From Bacteroidales bacterium (lineage in GTDB: Bacteria; Bacteroidota; Bacteroidia; Bacteroidales; UBA932), in NCBI GenBank assembly GCA_017454335.1, contig JAFTDE010000043.1, positions 1 to 49,881 of the forward strand: a DNA stretch of 49,881 nucleotides, given 5' to 3'. A program made the translations under genes and the position numbers. Shown here piece after piece: positions 7,449 to 16,472 of the stretch (within the stretch, counting starts at the first letter, position 1; every line of letters begins with the position of its first letter). Under the pieces are notes generated by a model. The model searched no databases, had not been told where the DNA came from, and saw nothing but the letters and a program-made list of their open reading frames with translations.

Positions 7449-9230
7449 ATGAAACAACTCAAGAAAATTGCGGCCTTTGCGGCCATTGCACTTCTCGCCG
7501 GTATTTCCTGTGCAAAAGAGAACAACATTCCGGAGGATCCTTCCGTCCCATCCGTAGAACCGACAAGCCTGGTTTTTACGGCTTCGACCGAGCACGCTTT
7601 GTCCAAAACGACGCTTTCCGGTAACGACGCGGACGGATATTCCGTCCAATGGATGAACGGAGACGAGATTACCATTGTCGACGGTGCTGCGCATGTGGGT
7701 GTCTATTCCACGACCAGCACAACTACATCCGGTACCTTTACCTTCAACAGCGGCACGGAAGTTTCCACAGCCGATTATACGGCCTACTATCCGGCGTCCA
7801 TCTATAATGCGGGGGCACCTGAACTGCCGGAGGTCCAGACATACACCGAAGGAAACATTGCCGGATTCCCGATGTATGCGACAAGCAGTACCCCCAACCT
7901 GGGTTTCAAGAATCTCTGCGGCATCATTCGGTTGAATGTCAGCACTGTTTTACCTGGAAGAAAGGTGCGTCGCATCACTCTTTCTTCTAACCGGGGGATG
8001 AGCGGGGCAATCAGCAATATGGCAACGATTAGCTCGGACGGTTTTTCGGCTGCTGTCAGCGGAACGGCAGGAACTGTGCTGGATTGTGGCGGGGAAGGGG
8101 TCGCCATTTCCTCTGTGCCAACTTCTTTCTATGTAGCCGTTCCGGAGGGAACCTACCCGTCGCTGGCTATTGCGATCGAAACCACCGACGGAGCATCACA
8201 AACACGCATTTCCAACAAAGGTATTATCGTCACCAGGAGCCAGATCACAGATATCACGCTCTCCTACAATAAGCTGTTTGCCGATCTTAGTTCCGAAGGT
8301 ACAGGGAACACTTATATCATCAGTTCGGCCGGCCTCTATGGATTTGATGCTACCGTCATGGGCAATGGCGGCCTGGATCCGATGACGGGGACCAAAGCGG
8401 CATCCATCAACCCGGCAAACATCGCCGGGGTGAAGGTGCTTTGGGAATTGAATTCGCAGGGACGTGCCATCAAGCACGACGGAGACAGCTATGAAATACT
8501 CTATAATAACGGATATGTGTATTTCTCTACACCGGATTCCTTCCTTACCGGTGTCGCATGTGTGGCTATTTATGATAGTTCTGATAACATCCTTTGGAGT
8601 TGGGATCTTTGGGCTACATCAGCGCCCGGCACGATGACGTACAATGAAAAGACTTTCATGAACTGCAACCTCTGTGCTGTCTCCCAAAATAACAACCGCG
8701 GATTCCTGTACCAGTGGGGCCGCAAGGACGCCTTCTCCGCCGCAACCGGCAGTTATGCCTCCTTCGCTTTCGTGCCGGCCCTGCTCACGGCCTTCAATAC
8801 GGTGACGGGGATCCATACGATGGCCTACACGATAGCGAACCCCACCTCGCATATCAACAACGGGGACCCCAATTCCTGGATGCCGCAGGAAGAGTATGAC
8901 AAGCATCCCTGGATGGACGGAATAAAAACCATCTATGATCCCTGTCCCGCAGGATGGCGCGTCCCGACTTCCGATGACCAAAACGGAATGTCTGGCCTGC
9001 CGGGAACGGGTTTCAGTAATTCGATCAATGAATTCGGCAATCCCAATTCCGGATACTACCGATCTTCTACACAGACTACCTATCCCAGCGCGTATGCTTA
9101 TCGGCAGAATGGAGAACGCAACAACTGGGGGACGAATCCAGCCATGGCCATCCGCTGTGTCAGGGACGAAACCTTTGTCGCCTCACACGGGACGGAAGAT
9201 TATGATTATTTCGATTTAGATGAGAATTAG
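7449..9230 (+). CDS. Fimbrillin-like lipoprotein with C-terminal FISUMP domain
   Basis: A 593-residue surface lipoprotein. The signal peptide ends in a lipobox (LLAGISC), with lipidation expected at C21 followed by AKENN. Residues about 40-275 resemble the fimbrillin/Mfa1 fold (LVFTASTE, then VQWMNGDEITIVDG). Residues about 400-580 carry the FISUMP-type domain (FLYQWGRKDAF, YDPCPAGWRVPTSDD, MAIRCVRD). FISUMP domains are widespread in Bacteroidota surface proteins and are lectin-like in fold; the ligand is unknown. It has an unusually good Shine-Dalgarno site for this phylum (AGGAGGG) and is cotranscribed with the leucine-rich-repeat gene 12 bases downstream. Confidence 0.85.
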   Translation: MKQLKKIAAFAAIALLAGISCAKENNIPEDPSVPSVEPTSLVFTASTEHALSKTTLSGNDADGYSVQWMNGDEITIVDGAAHVGVYSTTSTTTSGTFTFNSGTEVSTADYTAYYPASIYNAGAPELPEVQTYTEGNIAGFPMYATSSTPNLGFKNLCGIIRLNVSTVLPGRKVRRITLSSNRGMSGAISNMATISSDGFSAAVSGTAGTVLDCGGEGVAISSVPTSFYVAVPEGTYPSLAIAIETTDGASQTRISNKGIIVTRSQITDITLSYNKLFADLSSEGTGNTYIISSAGLYGFDATVMGNGGLDPMTGTKAASINPANIAGVKVLWELNSQGRAIKHDGDSYEILYNNGYVYFSTPDSFLTGVACVAIYDSSDNILWSWDLWATSAPGTMTYNEKTFMNCNLCAVSQNNNRGFLYQWGRKDAFSAATGSYASFAFVPALLTAFNTVTGIHTMAYTIANPTSHINNGDPNSWMPQEEYDKHPWMDGIKTIYDPCPAGWRVPTSDDQNGMSGLPGTGFSNSINEFGNPNSGYYRSSTQTTYPSAYAYRQNGERNNWGTNPAMAIRCVRDETFVASHGTEDYDYFDLDEN

Positions 9231-9242
9231 GAGGGCCGAAGT

Positions 9243-12200
9243 ATGAAAAAATTCTTTGTTATTATAATGGTTTTCGGCCTCTGTGCCATCAATCATATTG
9301 CACGGGCCGACGAGGTGGATCCCACCTCCCATCTTACATACACAGTAAGCAGCAGCGAAGTGACCATCACGGGGATGGACCCCGACTTCACCCCTCCTGC
9401 TGATTATGCGCTCGTCATCCCCGACGAGATTGCCGGAATGCCGGTGGTGGCCATCGGCAATCAGGCGTTTTTGGATCAGACGACCATTGCATCGATTACA
9501 ATTGGAGACAACGTGCGGACTATCGGGACTGATGCGGTCCGCCGCTGCACGGCTTTGACAGAAATCATTTTCTCAACTGCAACCAACCTGACGACAATCG
9601 GCGAAAGTGCATTCAGAGGATGCAAGGCTACCAGCATATCAATCCCGGAAGGAGTTACAACGCTTGGGAAGTGGTCTATTGGTGTCTGTTCTCTTCTGGA
9701 GAGAGTTTCTTTGCCTAGCACTTTGACAACAATCGGCATTGGCGCCTTCAACTATTGCCCTCTCCTGGACAATGTTTCCATTCCCGCGTCTGTAGTATCG
9801 ATAGGTGACAATGCTTTCGACAATTGCACGGGCCTGACCTCCATTTCGATTGCATCGGGGCCCACCTCGATAGGACCTTATGCTTTCCAGAGTTGTACCC
9901 AACTCGCTTCGATTGCCATTCCTTCTTCAGTTACGACAATAGGCAATTATGCCTTCAAACAATGTACTGCTCTGGAGGAAGTTACCATTCCAAGCAGCGT
10001 AACCTATTTTGGCACTGATGTATTCAACGGGTGCACGGGTATGGTTACCGCCAATATTGACTGCCCCACCATTCCGGTTTCCTTCCTGAGTAGTAAAACG
10101 AGTCTTCAGAACGTTGTCATCGGTCCCCACGTGGGAACTATCGGCGCCAGCGCCTTCAAATACTGCACGGGACTCAGCAGTGTTTCCATCGCCGATGGCG
10201 CCACCATCCTTGGGGAAAGCGCCTTCCAGGGCTGTACCGCCATTACAAACATCTTTCTCCCCTCCACCCTCGTAACCATCGGAAACAGCGCATTCAATGG
10301 CTGTACGGCACTGACGAGTATCGCCATACCGTCCACCGTTACCACCATGGGAACGTACATCTTTCAGGGTTGCAGCCAGTTGGCTTCGGCTACGTTCGGC
10401 AGCGGGATTAACATTACATCCATTCCCGCCGGACTGTTTATGGACTGCCAGGTGCTGGGAAATGTGACCATACCTTCCGGTGTGACAAGCATAGGGCAGG
10501 AAGCTTTCCGCCGCTGTTACGGCTTTACCTCCATCTCGGTTCCTTCGGGTGTTACGTCCATCGGCGGTTATGCCTTCGACAATTGTTCAAATGCCACCTC
10601 CGTTTCCCTGCCAACAGGACTTACGACCATCGGAGAGTACGCTTTCCGGAACCTCTATAAGCTTACATCCTTTACCATACCCACGACGGTAACCACCATC
10701 GGACAATATGCTATGTCGTATTGCTCCGGCCTGACAAGTGTTGAGATTCCAAGTTCGGTGACAACGTTAGGAGCGGATGTTTTTAGAAGCTGTAAGGCGC
10801 TCACCACTGTAACATTCGCTTCCGGAAGCCATCTGACCGCGATTCCGGAATGGATGTTTTATGAATGTGAAAATTTTACCACAATACAGATTCCTGCTTC
10901 GGTTAAAACCATCGGGAATCGTGCGTTCTACAATACTCCATTGGAGTCGGTTACTTTCGAAGCAAACAGCCAGTTGACTACTATCGGAGAATATGCCTTT
11001 TGGACAAAGGAGTTGGAAAGCATTGTTATTCCAGCATCCGTAAAGACCCTGGGCTCGTACGCTTTCACTGGTTGCGAAAAACTCTCGTCTGTAACATTTG
11101 AGGCCAATAGCCAATTGACCACAATAGGTGACCGCGCATTCAATAATTGCACCGCCCTGACGGGGATTACCATTCCTGCCAAGGTGTCATCCATTGGTGC
11201 AAATGCATTCTTCAATTGCCAAGTGCTCGCTTCCGTAGTCATTCCCGCCAGCGTTACATCGATGGGCACCTCTGTTTTCCAGGCTTGCAGCCAGTTGGCA
11301 ACTGCCACGTTCGCCAGCGGGATTAACCTGACTTCCATCCCAGCCGGCCTGTTTATGGACTGCACAGCCCTGGAGAACGTCAATATTCCCACGACTGTAA
11401 CGGTCATTGACAAAGAGGCTTTCCGAAACTGCACGAAGCTTCCGCCAGTCACTCTCCCTTCCGGGCTGACAACCATCGGGGAGCTTGCTTTCTTCAATGA
11501 CAAGTTCAACTCGCTCACGATACCGGAATCCGTCACATCCATTGGCAAAGAGGCGTTTGCGTGGTGTACAAATATTTCCACCCTCGAGATCTCTGCCAAT
11601 GTGACAAGCATGGGCACCCACGCTTTCAACCATTGCACGAATCTGAACAACGTTATATTCGCGGCGCCGACTATGCCGAATTATGCCTTCCAAGAGTGCG
11701 CCAACCTCACGAATGTCACGATTGCCCCAACCGTAACTTCCATGGGAACCAATATCTTCAGGAAATGCATCTCGCTGAGGGAATTGGTTATTCCCCGCAG
11801 TGTGCAGTCGATTGGATATGCCCTGGTCGCGGAATGCACATCTTTTGAGACACTCGACCTTTCGGCCTGTTCGGATCTCTGGGACCTGTACAAGGGGAAC
11901 TTCAATGCCTCCGAGCAGTATGAATCATCGCTTGGCCTTACGGGGGTCATCATTCTCCTGCCTCCCGGCTCCAACGCCACCGGCACGGATATCTATCTGG
12001 CGCCCCAGCCGAACCTTTCTCAGGACGGGGACGGCTACTACCTCATCGGCTCGCCGGAAGAGTATACAGCTTTTGCGGCTCTTGTCCGTAGCACCCCTTC
12101 GGCCAATGCCCGGATCACAGCTGACATCGTCCTTACCGGCAACGAACCCACCATCGGCATAGGCCCTGATGAGAACAACAAGATTGCCTACGGCGGCATT

Positions 12201-13289
12201 TTTGACGGACAGGGGCATAGCATTAGCATTAACTTCACCAATGATAACCGCATTCAGCATAATTATGGCGGCCTGTTTACCTGGACGACCGACGCCACCA
12301 TCCGAAACCTTTGGGTGAAGGGATTGATGGAGACGACCAAACCCAGCGCAGGTGGTATCGTGGGTGGTGTAAAAGGAACGCTGGCCATCGAAAGATGTAT
12401 ATCCAGCGTTGCCATCACCGGCGTTGTGGAAACACTGACAGAGATGTATCTGGGCGGATTCATCGGCCAGACGCATTCCGCCACCATTACAGCCAATGAC
12501 TGCCTGACCACCGTTACGATAAACGGCGGCACCAATGTCAAATATGTAGCGGGCATTACCGGAAGGGTGGCGAACAGCAGTACCTTTGAAATTCATAGGT
12601 GCCTGTCCATGACCAATCTGAGTGATGCCACATCTCCTGCCGCATTCGCTTGGAAGTGGAGTGGATCCACCTCCATCGGAACCCACAACTTGTATTGGTC
12701 AGACGGATCCGACGGGGACCTTGACGCGGCGGCTTCGGCCTACCAAACTGCCGTCTCTCACACTCAGTTGGCAGATGGAACCATCGCAACGTTCCTCCAG
12801 GCAGGTCGCGCGGAAACCATCTGGGTGCAGGACGCAGTCTCGAACCTCCCCGCACTTAAACTGTTCGCCAGTGCCGTCACCACCGTCCTTTCCTCTGCCG
12901 TACCTGCGATAGTGATGGGTGAGGACAAATACGTAACGACCTTCTTCGACGGCACCAAATCTTACCGTCTGGCCCCGGGCGCTCTCGCATATACCGCAGG
13001 CCGGAACGGAACGGATATTATTTTCTACCGAATAGGCGAAGATAGCAACATTATCCCTCAGGGAACGGCAGTGATTATCGTTTCCGACACCTCGTACATA
13101 GAGCTGATCGAGCTCGAATCCACATCAGTTAGCGCCAGGGCCGGTAACATCCTCAGCGGCTCGGATACCGACACAGACACCCCCGCAGGGACAGTATATG
13201 TGCTCGGAGTTGCCGGAGAAACGCCCGGATTCTATGTCTACTCGGGAGCAACCATCCCCGCAGGAAAGGCCTATTATGTTGCGGAATAA
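9243..13289 (+). CDS. BspA-like leucine-rich-repeat surface protein
   Basis: A 1348-residue secreted protein. After a signal peptide (MKKFFVIIMVFGLCAINHIARA), residues about 55-880 are roughly 30 LRR_5/BspA-type repeats of about 23 residues of the form IPxxVTxIGxxAFxxCxxLxx. Residues about 920-1160 change to a GLUG-like repeat region (YGGIFDGQGHSI, AGGIVGGVKG, LGGFIGQTH). A compact C-terminal domain follows (about 1190-1348, ending GATIPAGKAYYVAE), seen in many Bacteroidales surface proteins. BspA-type LRR proteins in related organisms bind host matrix or other cells. There is no transmembrane anchor and no clear type IX secretion signal. Repeats with near-identical DNA (for example 10375-10450 and 11280-11360) point to internal duplication. 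Second large gene of the surface operon; Shine-Dalgarno AGGAGGG. Confidence 0.9.
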   Translation: MKKFFVIIMVFGLCAINHIARADEVDPTSHLTYTVSSSEVTITGMDPDFTPPADYALVIPDEIAGMPVVAIGNQAFLDQTTIASITIGDNVRTIGTDAVRRCTALTEIIFSTATNLTTIGESAFRGCKATSISIPEGVTTLGKWSIGVCSLLERVSLPSTLTTIGIGAFNYCPLLDNVSIPASVVSIGDNAFDNCTGLTSISIASGPTSIGPYAFQSCTQLASIAIPSSVTTIGNYAFKQCTALEEVTIPSSVTYFGTDVFNGCTGMVTANIDCPTIPVSFLSSKTSLQNVVIGPHVGTIGASAFKYCTGLSSVSIADGATILGESAFQGCTAITNIFLPSTLVTIGNSAFNGCTALTSIAIPSTVTTMGTYIFQGCSQLASATFGSGINITSIPAGLFMDCQVLGNVTIPSGVTSIGQEAFRRCYGFTSISVPSGVTSIGGYAFDNCSNATSVSLPTGLTTIGEYAFRNLYKLTSFTIPTTVTTIGQYAMSYCSGLTSVEIPSSVTTLGADVFRSCKALTTVTFASGSHLTAIPEWMFYECENFTTIQIPASVKTIGNRAFYNTPLESVTFEANSQLTTIGEYAFWTKELESIVIPASVKTLGSYAFTGCEKLSSVTFEANSQLTTIGDRAFNNCTALTGITIPAKVSSIGANAFFNCQVLASVVIPASVTSMGTSVFQACSQLATATFASGINLTSIPAGLFMDCTALENVNIPTTVTVIDKEAFRNCTKLPPVTLPSGLTTIGELAFFNDKFNSLTIPESVTSIGKEAFAWCTNISTLEISANVTSMGTHAFNHCTNLNNVIFAAPTMPNYAFQECANLTNVTIAPTVTSMGTNIFRKCISLRELVIPRSVQSIGYALVAECTSFETLDLSACSDLWDLYKGNFNASEQYESSLGLTGVIILLPPGSNATGTDIYLAPQPNLSQDGDGYYLIGSPEEYTAFAALVRSTPSANARITADIVLTGNEPTIGIGPDENNKIAYGGIFDGQGHSISINFTNDNRIQHNYGGLFTWTTDATIRNLWVKGLMETTKPSAGGIVGGVKGTLAIERCISSVAITGVVETLTEMYLGGFIGQTHSATITANDCLTTVTINGGTNVKYVAGITGRVANSSTFEIHRCLSMTNLSDATSPAAFAWKWSGSTSIGTHNLYWSDGSDGDLDAAASAYQTAVSHTQLADGTIATFLQAGRAETIWVQDAVSNLPALKLFASAVTTVLSSAVPAIVMGEDKYVTTFFDGTKSYRLAPGALAYTAGRNGTDIIFYRIGEDSNIIPQGTAVIIVSDTSYIELIELESTSVSARAGNILSGSDTDTDTPAGTVYVLGVAGETPGFYVYSGATIPAGKAYYVAE

Positions 13290-13301
13290 AACGATAACTA
13301 T

Positions 13302-14258
13302 ATGAAAAAGAATATATTAGCGACAATTGCACTGGTGGGCGCTCTATGTTGGACCGGCTGCCAGAAGGATTTGACCATTGACGGGGACCCCAATGGAGGG
13401 GAGCTGTCACAGACTGATTCTGTATGGACACTCACGCTGCATGCGGTGAAGAACGATGGCACCCTGACGAAAGGACTTGCCATCGGCGACGGAGACACCG
13501 AAGCAGCTACAACGGTCCTAAAATCAATTTGGAAAGCCGGAGACAAGGTCCATGTTTTTCTGGGAGAGCGTTATGTCGGAGAACTCACTGCGGCTCCGGA
13601 TGAACAGGATCCTCACTTCGCAACCCTCTGGGGGATGGTGACTACTGCCGGAATCAAGCCTGGAGTTTCTTCCCTCACGTTGCTCACCCCCCGCAGGGAG
13701 TGGGACTATACAGGACAAAACGGCAAGCTGCTGGCCATCGATGATCCGGAGAATTCCATAGAATCCAAGTACCATTATACGATGGCTTCGAATGTGCCGG
13801 TGACGGCTGCCACGGCCGGAATTATTACAACAGAAACGGCGACCTTTACCAACCAGCAAAGTATCTACCGAATGAACTTCCGTTTCCAGAACGACGGGGG
13901 GAATGATAAAGTGGCTGTCAATGCCAAAACGGTTACCATTTCCGGCGCAGGAGCCCATCTGGTGCAACACTATGATCCGGAAGGGTTGAGCATGAAGAGA
14001 GAGGGAGACATCTCGGTCTCGTTATCAGAGGCTACTACCGATCCCTTCTTTGTCGCTATCTGCAATGAATATGCGCGTGGCAATGAAGAGGTATTCACTT
14101 TTACGGTCATTGATGATGATGGGGCGACTTACAAGGGAAGCAAGACCATTCCGGGAGAATACAACAACAACGGTAGTTTCGTGAGTATGAAAAATACGAC
14201 ACTCAACTACCGACTGGAAATGAATCTGAATTCCTCTTCGGTGGATACGGTGCTGTAA
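13302..14258 (+). CDS. Fimbrillin-like (Mfa2-type) lipoprotein
   Basis: A 318-residue lipoprotein with signal peptide MKKNILATIALVGALCWTGC; the lipobox cysteine is C20. The body (VWTLTLHAVKNDG, LKSIWKAGDKVHVFLGERYVGELTA, IYRMNFRFQ, TINGAGAH-like and NYRLEMNL segments) resembles the beta-rich fimbrillin/Mfa2-like fold used by Bacteroidales fimbrial subunits and anchors. Assignment rests on overall pattern rather than on any catalytic motif. It begins 12 bases after the LRR gene and is the last member of the operon. With the two preceding genes it probably forms a surface appendage or adhesin complex. Confidence 0.7.
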   Translation: MKKNILATIALVGALCWTGCQKDLTIDGDPNGGELSQTDSVWTLTLHAVKNDGTLTKGLAIGDGDTEAATTVLKSIWKAGDKVHVFLGERYVGELTAAPDEQDPHFATLWGMVTTAGIKPGVSSLTLLTPRREWDYTGQNGKLLAIDDPENSIESKYHYTMASNVPVTAATAGIITTETATFTNQQSIYRMNFRFQNDGGNDKVAVNAKTVTISGAGAHLVQHYDPEGLSMKREGDISVSLSEATTDPFFVAICNEYARGNEEVFTFTVIDDDGATYKGSKTIPGEYNNNGSFVSMKNTTLNYRLEMNLNSSSVDTVL

Positions 14259-14268
14259 TTAAATTGCT

Positions 14269-14276
14269 TATCTTTA
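14269..14276 (+). promoter_or_regulatory. Near-consensus -7 box TATCTTTA before the kelch-AraC gene
   Basis: Seven of eight positions of TATCTTTG; it ends four bases before the GTG start at 14281, implying an almost leaderless transcript separate from the surface operon. Confidence 0.45.
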
Positions 14277-14280
14277 CCGA

Positions 14281-15951
14281 GTGAAGACAATCCTGTCCAT
14301 ACTCGCCATGGCTGCCATCTTCACGGCGTGTGCTCCGGCCCAGCCCGGAGGCCGCGTCGTGACGGGGCCGGACGGGACGCAGTGGCACCCCATGAGTGTG
14401 GAACGGTTGCCTGATTTGAATGAGCCCAGGGGCAGCCACCGGACGCTGACGATGGGTGGGGAGATCGTGGTGCTGGGCGGACACACTGACGGGTTCAAGC
14501 CCATCGAAACGGCGGAGTACTACGCAAACGGTGCCTGGCACACAATTCCTATGCTCTACCCCCACGAGAATGGCTTCGCTGCGCCGCTTCCGGATGGGCG
14601 GGTCCTGCTGGGCGGTGGTAGCCAGGAAGCTTTTGGTATCGGGCAGAGCTGGGGGGCTGAAGTCTATGACCCCACCATTCATCAGTTTACTTCTGTCGGA
14701 ATCATGACAGCCAAGCGTGCCATGTCTTCGGCACTCACCCAGCCGGACGGGCGAGTCGTCATTGTCGGAAACTGGCGTGCCCCCGATAGCTATGAGACCT
14801 GGTCTCCGGAGGATGGATTCGCTCCGGGAGCACGGATTGATCCCGGTTGGGCAGAGCCCTATATCTTCCCTGCTTCCCTTGACGATATCATCATTTTCGG
14901 TCCATGGGACCCCCAGGGCGGTATTCCCGGTGGCCGGGTCGATCATCTGGGCGGAGAGCCGGAATGGGTCCCGTTGCTGGAGGAGTGGGAAGTACAGGCC
15001 AACTACCATTCCTCCCCGTCAGACCTGCAAGTCGCCGATTATACCTATCTGATACCTGCCCAAAACCGATCCACAAACGAATGCGCCATTCTGAAGTTGG
15101 CTCACGGAGTTTTTTCTCTTCTGGAGATGGATGCGTCGCTTCCGGAGAGGGGACCGGAGGGGTATCTCATCGAATGGAGACATCTCCAGGTGGATCGTCC
15201 CGCCCGGCTGATCTGGGTGCAGGGCATGAATTCGGAGACGGGCCAGATATGCTTTGCCCGAATCAGCTATGATGCTACTTTTGACGGCGGCAAAGCGACG
15301 ACGACGCTTTATTATGCAAATATTCCCGGCGAAGCCCCGTCCGGCTTTGCCCGGCTCCTACCGGGCGGCAGATTGGTTCTTGCCGGCGGGCTGGGCTGGA
15401 AGACCGGCTCTTTCCCCATCGAAGTGGATAATTTCAAGACTTTTTCCTCTGTTTTTGTCTTCCACTCTGAGCAGCCGAATAAGGAGAACCTGCCGCTATG
15501 GGCCATTTTGGCTGGGATTCTGGTCCTTGGCGGGGGTGTGGTGATGCTGATTGTGGGCATCCAACGCAGACGCCGATCTCCGGATGAGACTGCAGCGGTG
15601 GAGGAGGGCGTGTTGTCCCGCAATCTCATGGAACAGATTTCCACCCTCATCGAGGAGAAAGAGCTATACCGTCGCAAGGACCTTCGTATCACGGACCTGG
15701 CCTCGGAACTCGCTACCAACAAGACCTATATCAGCGTTCTGCTGAACAAACTCTCTGGTGAAAGTTTTACCTCATTGATTACTAAACATCGCATCCAGTA
15801 TGCCCAGCGGCTATTGCGCGAAGATCCCGACATGATCCTTGACGATGTCGCCGACCAGTCCGGATTCTCCTCCCGCACCACCTTCTTCCGCAATTTCAAG
15901 GCCGTCACCGGCATGACGCCCCAGGAGTGGAAGCGTGAGAATGTCGGCTGA
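14281..15951 (+). CDS. Membrane-spanning regulator: kelch-like propeller plus AraC-type HTH
   Basis: A 556-residue protein with a GTG start. The N-terminus is a lipoprotein-like signal (ILAMAAIFTAC, C17). Residues about 45-400 form a kelch/galactose-oxidase-like beta-propeller (EIVVLGGHTD, GRVLLGGGSQ, GRVVIVGNW, GRLVLAGGLGW). One membrane helix lies at about 403-428 and is followed by RRRR. Residues about 450-556 are an AraC-type DNA-binding domain with two HTH motifs (ITDLASELATNKTYISVLLN and the conserved second motif with SGFSSRTTFFRNFKAVTGMTPQEW). It therefore resembles a one-piece version of the hybrid two-component systems of Bacteroidota, joining a periplasmic sensor directly to a cytoplasmic AraC output with no kinase. 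The obvious candidate target is the surface operon immediately upstream; the ligand is unknown. Confidence 0.88.
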   Translation: MKTILSILAMAAIFTACAPAQPGGRVVTGPDGTQWHPMSVERLPDLNEPRGSHRTLTMGGEIVVLGGHTDGFKPIETAEYYANGAWHTIPMLYPHENGFAAPLPDGRVLLGGGSQEAFGIGQSWGAEVYDPTIHQFTSVGIMTAKRAMSSALTQPDGRVVIVGNWRAPDSYETWSPEDGFAPGARIDPGWAEPYIFPASLDDIIIFGPWDPQGGIPGGRVDHLGGEPEWVPLLEEWEVQANYHSSPSDLQVADYTYLIPAQNRSTNECAILKLAHGVFSLLEMDASLPERGPEGYLIEWRHLQVDRPARLIWVQGMNSETGQICFARISYDATFDGGKATTTLYYANIPGEAPSGFARLLPGGRLVLAGGLGWKTGSFPIEVDNFKTFSSVFVFHSEQPNKENLPLWAILAGILVLGGGVVMLIVGIQRRRRSPDETAAVEEGVLSRNLMEQISTLIEEKELYRRKDLRITDLASELATNKTYISVLLNKLSGESFTSLITKHRIQYAQRLLREDPDMILDDVADQSGFSSRTTFFRNFKAVTGMTPQEWKRENVG

Positions 15952-16011
15952 ATTCGCTTGTCATTTCAGAGAATATACCTAAATTAGTAGGCTGAAAGCG
16001 TTATGCGGAAC

Positions 16012-16026
16012 CTAATCGAAGATTAG
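16012..16026. promoter_or_regulatory. Inverted repeat CTAATC-GAA-GATTAG upstream of the hydrogenase operon
   Basis: A perfect six-base inverted repeat with a three-base spacer lies 32 bases before the ATG at 16059. No exact TAnnTTTG box is visible in 15952-16058, so this site is a candidate operator or the stem of a leader hairpin. It does not resemble a Rex site. The 107-base leader also holds the 26-base match to 4066-4091. Confidence 0.3.
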
Positions 16027-16058
16027 TAATCATAATATAACAAAAACTGAGCAAACCT

Positions 16059-16448
16059 ATGGACAAAATCAAGAATCTCGCGGATCTCCGCAAGATGAAG
16101 GAGAGCATGCAAGGCAGGATGTCGATGCGTGAAAACAGCGACTCCTCCGAAGCGATCATTCAAATCAAGGTCGGTATGGCCACCAGCGGTATTGCCTCGG
16201 GAGCGAAGGAGACCATGAACTACCTCATCAGCGAACTGGACAAGCGCCAGATCAAGGCGCTGGTGATGCAGGTGGGTGACATGGGCTACAGCTATGCCGA
16301 GCCTACCGTCGAGGTCACCATTCCCGGCAAGGATCCCGTCGTTTTCGGAGACGTCAAGATCCCCCGCGCCCAGGAAATCATCGAGAAGTACATCATCGGT
16401 GGTGAACTGATCGAGGGTATTCTGCCTGCAAACTACAGATCTATCTAA
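16059..16448 (+). CDS. HndB-like subunit of NAD(H)-linked [FeFe]-hydrogenase, without cysteines
   Basis: A 129-residue protein resembling HndB and other thioredoxin-like [2Fe-2S] ferredoxin-domain subunits of multimeric [FeFe]-hydrogenases. The family's GMGTCGIAAGA and GCMGLCYAEPTVEV blocks appear here as GMATSGIASGA and GDMGYSYAEPTVEV. The positions usually occupied by cluster cysteines are Ser, Asp and Ser, and there is no cysteine anywhere in the chain. It therefore cannot carry a cysteine-bound [2Fe-2S] cluster and may be structural. First gene of the hydrogenase operon, 24 bases before the NuoF-like gene. Its first 39 bases are duplicated at 4092-4130. Confidence 0.8.
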   Translation: MDKIKNLADLRKMKESMQGRMSMRENSDSSEAIIQIKVGMATSGIASGAKETMNYLISELDKRQIKALVMQVGDMGYSYAEPTVEVTIPGKDPVVFGDVKIPRAQEIIEKYIIGGELIEGILPANYRSI

Positions 16449-16472
16449 ACCTAACCCACCCAACAAGCGAAC

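Noticed and set aside
15952-16058. Rex-type redox operator before the hydrogenase operon
   Set aside because: No TTGTGA-N-TCACAA-like palindrome is present; the only inverted repeat is CTAATC/GATTAG, which I list with low confidence.
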